From: Pachyseris speciosa
Taxonomy: Eukaryota; Cnidaria; Anthozoa; Scleractinia; Pachyseridae
Assembly: GCA_016490735.1 (NCBI GenBank)
Contig: JAEMWC010001379.1
Span: forward strand, 97,501-161,500
DNA: 64,000 nucleotides
Reading direction: 5' to 3'
Shown here: piece by piece, positions 60,612-64,000 of the stretch
How the letters are laid out: each line of letters starts with the position of its first letter
Position numbering within the stretch: position 1 is the stretch's first letter
Notes under the pieces: generated by a model
Seen by the model: only the letters and a program-made list of their open reading frames with translations
Told to the model about the DNA's origin: nothing
The model's database searches: none
Program-made: the position numbers and the translations under genes

Positions 60612-61733
60612 CCCTCGCAACCTGCAGGCGTTAGCTGATTCCTGACCTCTTGTCCTGACCCTTTTAACTTGTGGTAGGCGTTATAAATCCTTGAAACCTG
60701 GCACGTTTTAGCTTTAGGGGGTAAAAAGTTTCTTGTAGTTTTTCTTCGAATGCTAAATGTATAAAAAGGTGTAAGGTCTGTAAGGGTCGATAAATGGTGA
60801 TAAACAATAGCACATATCATCCTGCGTGCATTGTATTTCCGTAAGCGCTCTTTTCCGAGGGTCACGCTTGCGTGACAGCGCTAGAAAGGGAAAGGGAGGG
60901 GGTCCATTTCCTCTCGCTTCTGGCGCGCGCCCGCCCGTCTAAAACATGCGCGCCCTACAAAAATTTTCAGTATAATCTCTTTTGATACAGTAGCCTTCCG
61001 CGCAGTCGTTTGTAGGGGAGTCGTAATTGTATTAAATTTTGAATTTCGTCAGTATTATCCTGAAAAGTGTCGAGTAATGTCGGATGAGGCTCGCTTATAT
61101 CACGTGTGATATAGTTATTTCTCATGTAATCAGATGCTAAGTCTCCCATTACTGTTTCATCTCAATACTAGTTAGAGATAAAAGCTTTTAAAGCCAATAA
61201 GGGTGCTTAGCCGACAGGTCTGAGTCCATCAATCCACTTTCACATCCAAATATTCATGTTATCTGCAGAAATGGACCACCATGGTGCGACACGGGTTCTT
61301 ATCTCACGTTGCTAGGAAATAAGACCCGCCAAATAAGTTTCGCGCGAGGTGATTCTGCGGTAACATGCCAAATATTAGGATTTGTTCCAGATTAGCTTAC
61401 ATAAGAGATTTCGGTTTTCCAGCACTTAACTTATTTTTCAAGAAAGAATCGATGTTTCCTCATTCCCATTGCTTGTTGGCAGTCGGCGTGGGGACATACG
61501 AAAACATTTTGTGTGGGGATATCATATCTGCTTTCACAAACCGGTATTCATTACTATTGTCTGATCGATTTTTGTTAATTTGTAACAAGGCTGTTACCCT
61601 ATACCGCCACCCTTGTCAATGCCCACAAATCCGAAATACCTACAGATAAACATTTATATTGAATTTCACGTCTTCGTGCCGTGCGCTCGCTGGTGAAAAT
61701 CGAGCAAAGTGAGCGCAGTTACAACACGAAGAG
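60612..61733. other. Spacer between the Polinton and the GPCR gene
   Basis: No gene seen. It presumably contains the GPCR promoter and 5' UTR. A perfect 16 bp palindrome (GTCACGC-tt-GCGTGAC) sits at 60861-60876, and a CG-rich patch (GGCGCGCGCCCGCCCG) at about 60922. Confidence 0.5.
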
Positions 61734-63005
61734 ATGAACGGCGAGACGACTGCATCCGTTTCACAAAATGGAACCACGAATATTTATTTATCTGACACAG
61801 CGGCCGGGATTCAGTCCACAGCAATATTATTGCTTGCAGTGTCTTCTTTGATTTGCAATTCTCTGGTAGGATTTGTTCTCATAAAAAAACCCGAACTTCT
61901 CTCGCATTCTTCAGCCAGCAAGCTTCTTCTCAACCTAACCGCGTCAAGCTTCGTCCTCTCCTTGACTGTTTTGCCATTTGTATTCGCTTCGAGTCTGAAA
62001 CAAACTTGGATATTTGGTGCAGCCTGGTGTCAAACGAGTGGTTTTCTCACTGTTTTACTCTCCGCGACGTCTTTGGGTATGGTGATGTTTCTGAGCATTG
62101 ATCGCTATCACTGCATAGTCAACCCTCTGAATTATGACTCTAGAATGTCTCCTGCGCGTACCAACTTTTTCATCGCTTGTACGTGGCTGGCAAGCCTGTT
62201 CTTAGCTTTATTACCGCTTATCGGATGGGGAAAATATGGATATGAACCTGCTAAAGTCTCGTGCACTGTCGTTTGGAGTGACTCTATAAGCGAAGGATAC
62301 ACCAAACTTTATTCACTGATTACACTATTCGTACCTCTTTTTGTCATGATAGTAGCATACTACTACATATTGAAAGCAGCCCGTCGACAGGCTAGAGTAG
62401 GACAAATCGCCGTGGTGCCTGCATCTATCAATGGGGCGAGTAATTTGCGTACGTCAACTCGAACGCTAAACCGTAATTCTGTGGCGTCGACCGCGAGTGC
62501 GTTTACGGGCTCCAAAGCGCTGCGCACGACATGTCTGGTACTTGGTACTGTTATATTCTGTTGGATGCCCTATGTGATTACAATTCTCTTGGAATCGGAG
62601 CAAATACCCGTACGCTTTGAATTACAGACAACCTTTGTTATGGTGTCATACTCGAGCGCCTTGCTCTATCCTATTATCTACGGGTTTCACATTCGAGTGA
62701 TCAGGCGTAGCATCAAGAGGCTTTTATTTTCTCTCATACTCAGAGGAAACAACATTGTGCGTCCCACGAGCCAAACTGCATTTCTCGTTTCACCGTCTGC
62801 GGCGCTGTTCCGCACCAGATCCGCGTCAGAGGGCTCGGTGAATTCCTTTGACATGGCCTGGTCACCACGGAGAGAAAGCGAGAGTTTGTGGACCCTTCCA
62901 GTTATAAGGGAAGAGAAGGAAAAAGAAATGAAGCCAAACAGATCTCGAACAACTGAAGTGACCGATCTAGAGGTCGGAAATATTCCGGGAAGCGTGGAGT
63001 GTTAG
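61734..63005 (+). CDS. Orphan rhodopsin-family (class A) GPCR, intronless
   Basis: 423 codons. The N-terminus has a glycosylation site (NGTT at 12). TM1-TM7 are recognisable: NLTAS in TM2, SIDRYHCIVNPLNY at the end of TM3 (DRY 123-125), a candidate Cys99-Cys177 bridge, FVPLFVMIVAYYYIL in TM5, FCWMPY in TM6 (276-281), and LLYPIIYGF in TM7. The NPxxY Asn is replaced by Tyr (YPIIY, 312-316). The third loop (about 218-262) is Ser/Thr/Ala/Arg-rich and the cytoplasmic tail is long and Ser/Arg-rich (RTRSASEGS), a likely kinase/arrestin region. The DRYxxIVxPLxY pattern and tail recall GPR161-like orphan receptors, with low certainty. Ligand unknown. It lies 1.1 kb from the Polinton and appears undamaged. 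Confidence 0.9.
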   Translation: MNGETTASVSQNGTTNIYLSDTAAGIQSTAILLLAVSSLICNSLVGFVLIKKPELLSHSSASKLLLNLTASSFVLSLTVLPFVFASSLKQTWIFGAAWCQTSGFLTVLLSATSLGMVMFLSIDRYHCIVNPLNYDSRMSPARTNFFIACTWLASLFLALLPLIGWGKYGYEPAKVSCTVVWSDSISEGYTKLYSLITLFVPLFVMIVAYYYILKAARRQARVGQIAVVPASINGASNLRTSTRTLNRNSVASTASAFTGSKALRTTCLVLGTVIFCWMPYVITILLESEQIPVRFELQTTFVMVSYSSALLYPIIYGFHIRVIRRSIKRLLFSLILRGNNIVRPTSQTAFLVSPSAALFRTRSASEGSVNSFDMAWSPRRESESLWTLPVIREEKEKEMKPNRSRTTEVTDLEVGNIPGSVEC

Positions 63006-64000
63006 CCCGACAAAAAAATGAGAGAAACGAAAGGCAAGAAACACCATGGAAGTTTCATTTGACCGAGTGGGTACACTTTCACAGACTTCCATCCACGGTC
63101 TTTAAATCCGCATCGACCTGAATCAACTGAGTTCCATTCAGGGATTATAGTAAACGAAAATGTGTCATAATGGACAAGTTCAATTTCTTAGACATCTGAA
63201 TTATAGATTAAATTTTAATTCCTACTACAAAGTATGCCATTTTCCAGTCTATATTTATCTGACAGGCTGTCATTCCTCCATTAATCTCCTTCATAAACCT
63301 TTTCACTTCAGAGAGTGTCCAATTTCCGAGAATTCCTTTTATTAAAATATTGAGATGTAAGCAGCACTGCAGGAAAGTGCTGTATATGGTCACGTAAATG
63401 GCGTTAGAAACTAATTGTAACCACGTTTACAATAACACTGAGGGACTTTACAACAAGAAAGTCAAAACGGAGCTATTTTAGTTGTGTTAGTAGCGTTTAT
63501 TTACGTTTTCGCAACAGCTCTTTGAAAGCAAAATAGAAAAGTGAAAAATAAAACTGCGTGTCGGCTTTTGTGTCGTGTTCATTGCCTTTACATTACTTTA
63601 ACAGCTGCATACCGGAACTTGTCTGGGTGGCCTATTCGCGCCATTTTGGCGGCTGTGGAATGTTTAGATTGGGCATATTTCCTATGACGTCACATCTGTT
63701 GTTTGTCAGTGCAGACCACCCAAGTAAGTCAAATTTGTTTGCTAAAACGGATCGCGAAGGGCGTGCGTGAGTTTTCCGGCTTGCGTGGCTTGAAGGTCGT
63801 GATTTAAAGAGAAAATACCCAAGTGCTTCTTAGTTTAGTGAGAGAGATTTTTTTTGTTCTCTCGAGTGGATCTTTCCTCGAGCGTGATTGAAGAAAACCA
63901 AGTGTGAATGAAAAACCAGAGGAACGGGCACTCGCCTGGAAACTGGGGCGAGTGTGAGGAAGGCCAAGGCTAAGAGTACTTATCGTCTCCCACGCAAAAT
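63006..64000. other. GPCR 3' flank and start of an unidentified downstream unit
   Basis: No complete gene. AATAAA-type signal (GAAAAATAAAACTG near 63542) could end the GPCR transcript. A perfect CRE (TGACGTCA) at 63685-63692, followed about 30 bp later by CCCAAGTAAGT (a possible splice donor), hints at the promoter and first exon of a plus-strand gene beyond the window. Confidence 0.4.
63685..63692. promoter_or_regulatory. Perfect CRE, TGACGTCA
   Basis: Palindromic consensus site for CREB/ATF factors, located before a possible first exon donor at about 63724. Confidence 0.4.

Noticed and set aside
1..64000. CRISPR arrays, bacterial operons, rRNA
   Set aside because: No spaced direct repeats of the right form and no rRNA-like sequence; the window is clearly eukaryotic.

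Overview
The window is eukaryotic nuclear DNA, very probably from a cnidarian and most likely a scleractinian or other hexacoral. The evidence is a host gene split into more than 30 small GT-AG exons, tandem CALHM-like channel genes, an intronless rhodopsin-family GPCR, and a dense load of tRNA-derived SINEs, MITEs and a Penelope-like element. The organism is inferred from gene and repeat style only.

Layout. (1) 1-6384: three tandem minus-strand CALHM-like genes. The first runs off the window, the second is a pseudogene split by a SINE-containing insertion, and the third is an intact single-exon gene. (2) 6970-38871: one large minus-strand gene for a strawberry-notch (SBNO) family helicase-like protein. 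I could place 32 coding exons; 31 of them join in phase to about 1,175 codons. It ends in a Rad18-type UBZ4 zinc finger, preceded by two PIP-box-like motifs. Its introns are packed with transposons: several TTAA-flanked MITEs, Harbinger-like MITEs, SINEs, a 2.7 kb Ginger-like element with an integrase remnant, and inverted Penelope-like copies. (3) 38872-41350: gene-free DNA. (4) 41351-60605: a 19.3 kb Maverick/Polinton with 531/532 bp terminal inverted repeats (TIRs) and a perfect 6 bp target duplication (AATATC). (5) 61734-63005: an intact orphan GPCR gene, followed by non-coding DNA to the window end.

The Polinton is the highlight. It carries protein-primed DNA polymerase B, integrase with chromodomain, packaging ATPase, major and minor capsid proteins, adenain-like protease, a parvovirus-type phospholipase A2 domain, a BRO-N/nuclease protein, two phage-like collagen tail-fibre genes and a zinc-ribbon protein that looks like a VLTF3-type late transcription factor. 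The TIRs contain the promoter, the start codon and the first 37 codons of both terminal genes. The zinc-ribbon factor and the DNA polymerase therefore begin with the same peptide and share one promoter, which has no TCTAAC box. By contrast, nearly all the other genes with clean starts carry a TCTAAC-like hexamer 8-12 nt before their ATG. I infer a two-class (early TIR / late TCTA) transcription programme in which the element may encode its own late factor. This resembles the TCTA late promoter described for Mavirus and CroV.

The TIRs and TSD are essentially perfect, which suggests recent insertion. Yet four genes have single-base frame breaks, and two more lack an obvious ATG. Either assembly indels, decay or real recoding could explain this.
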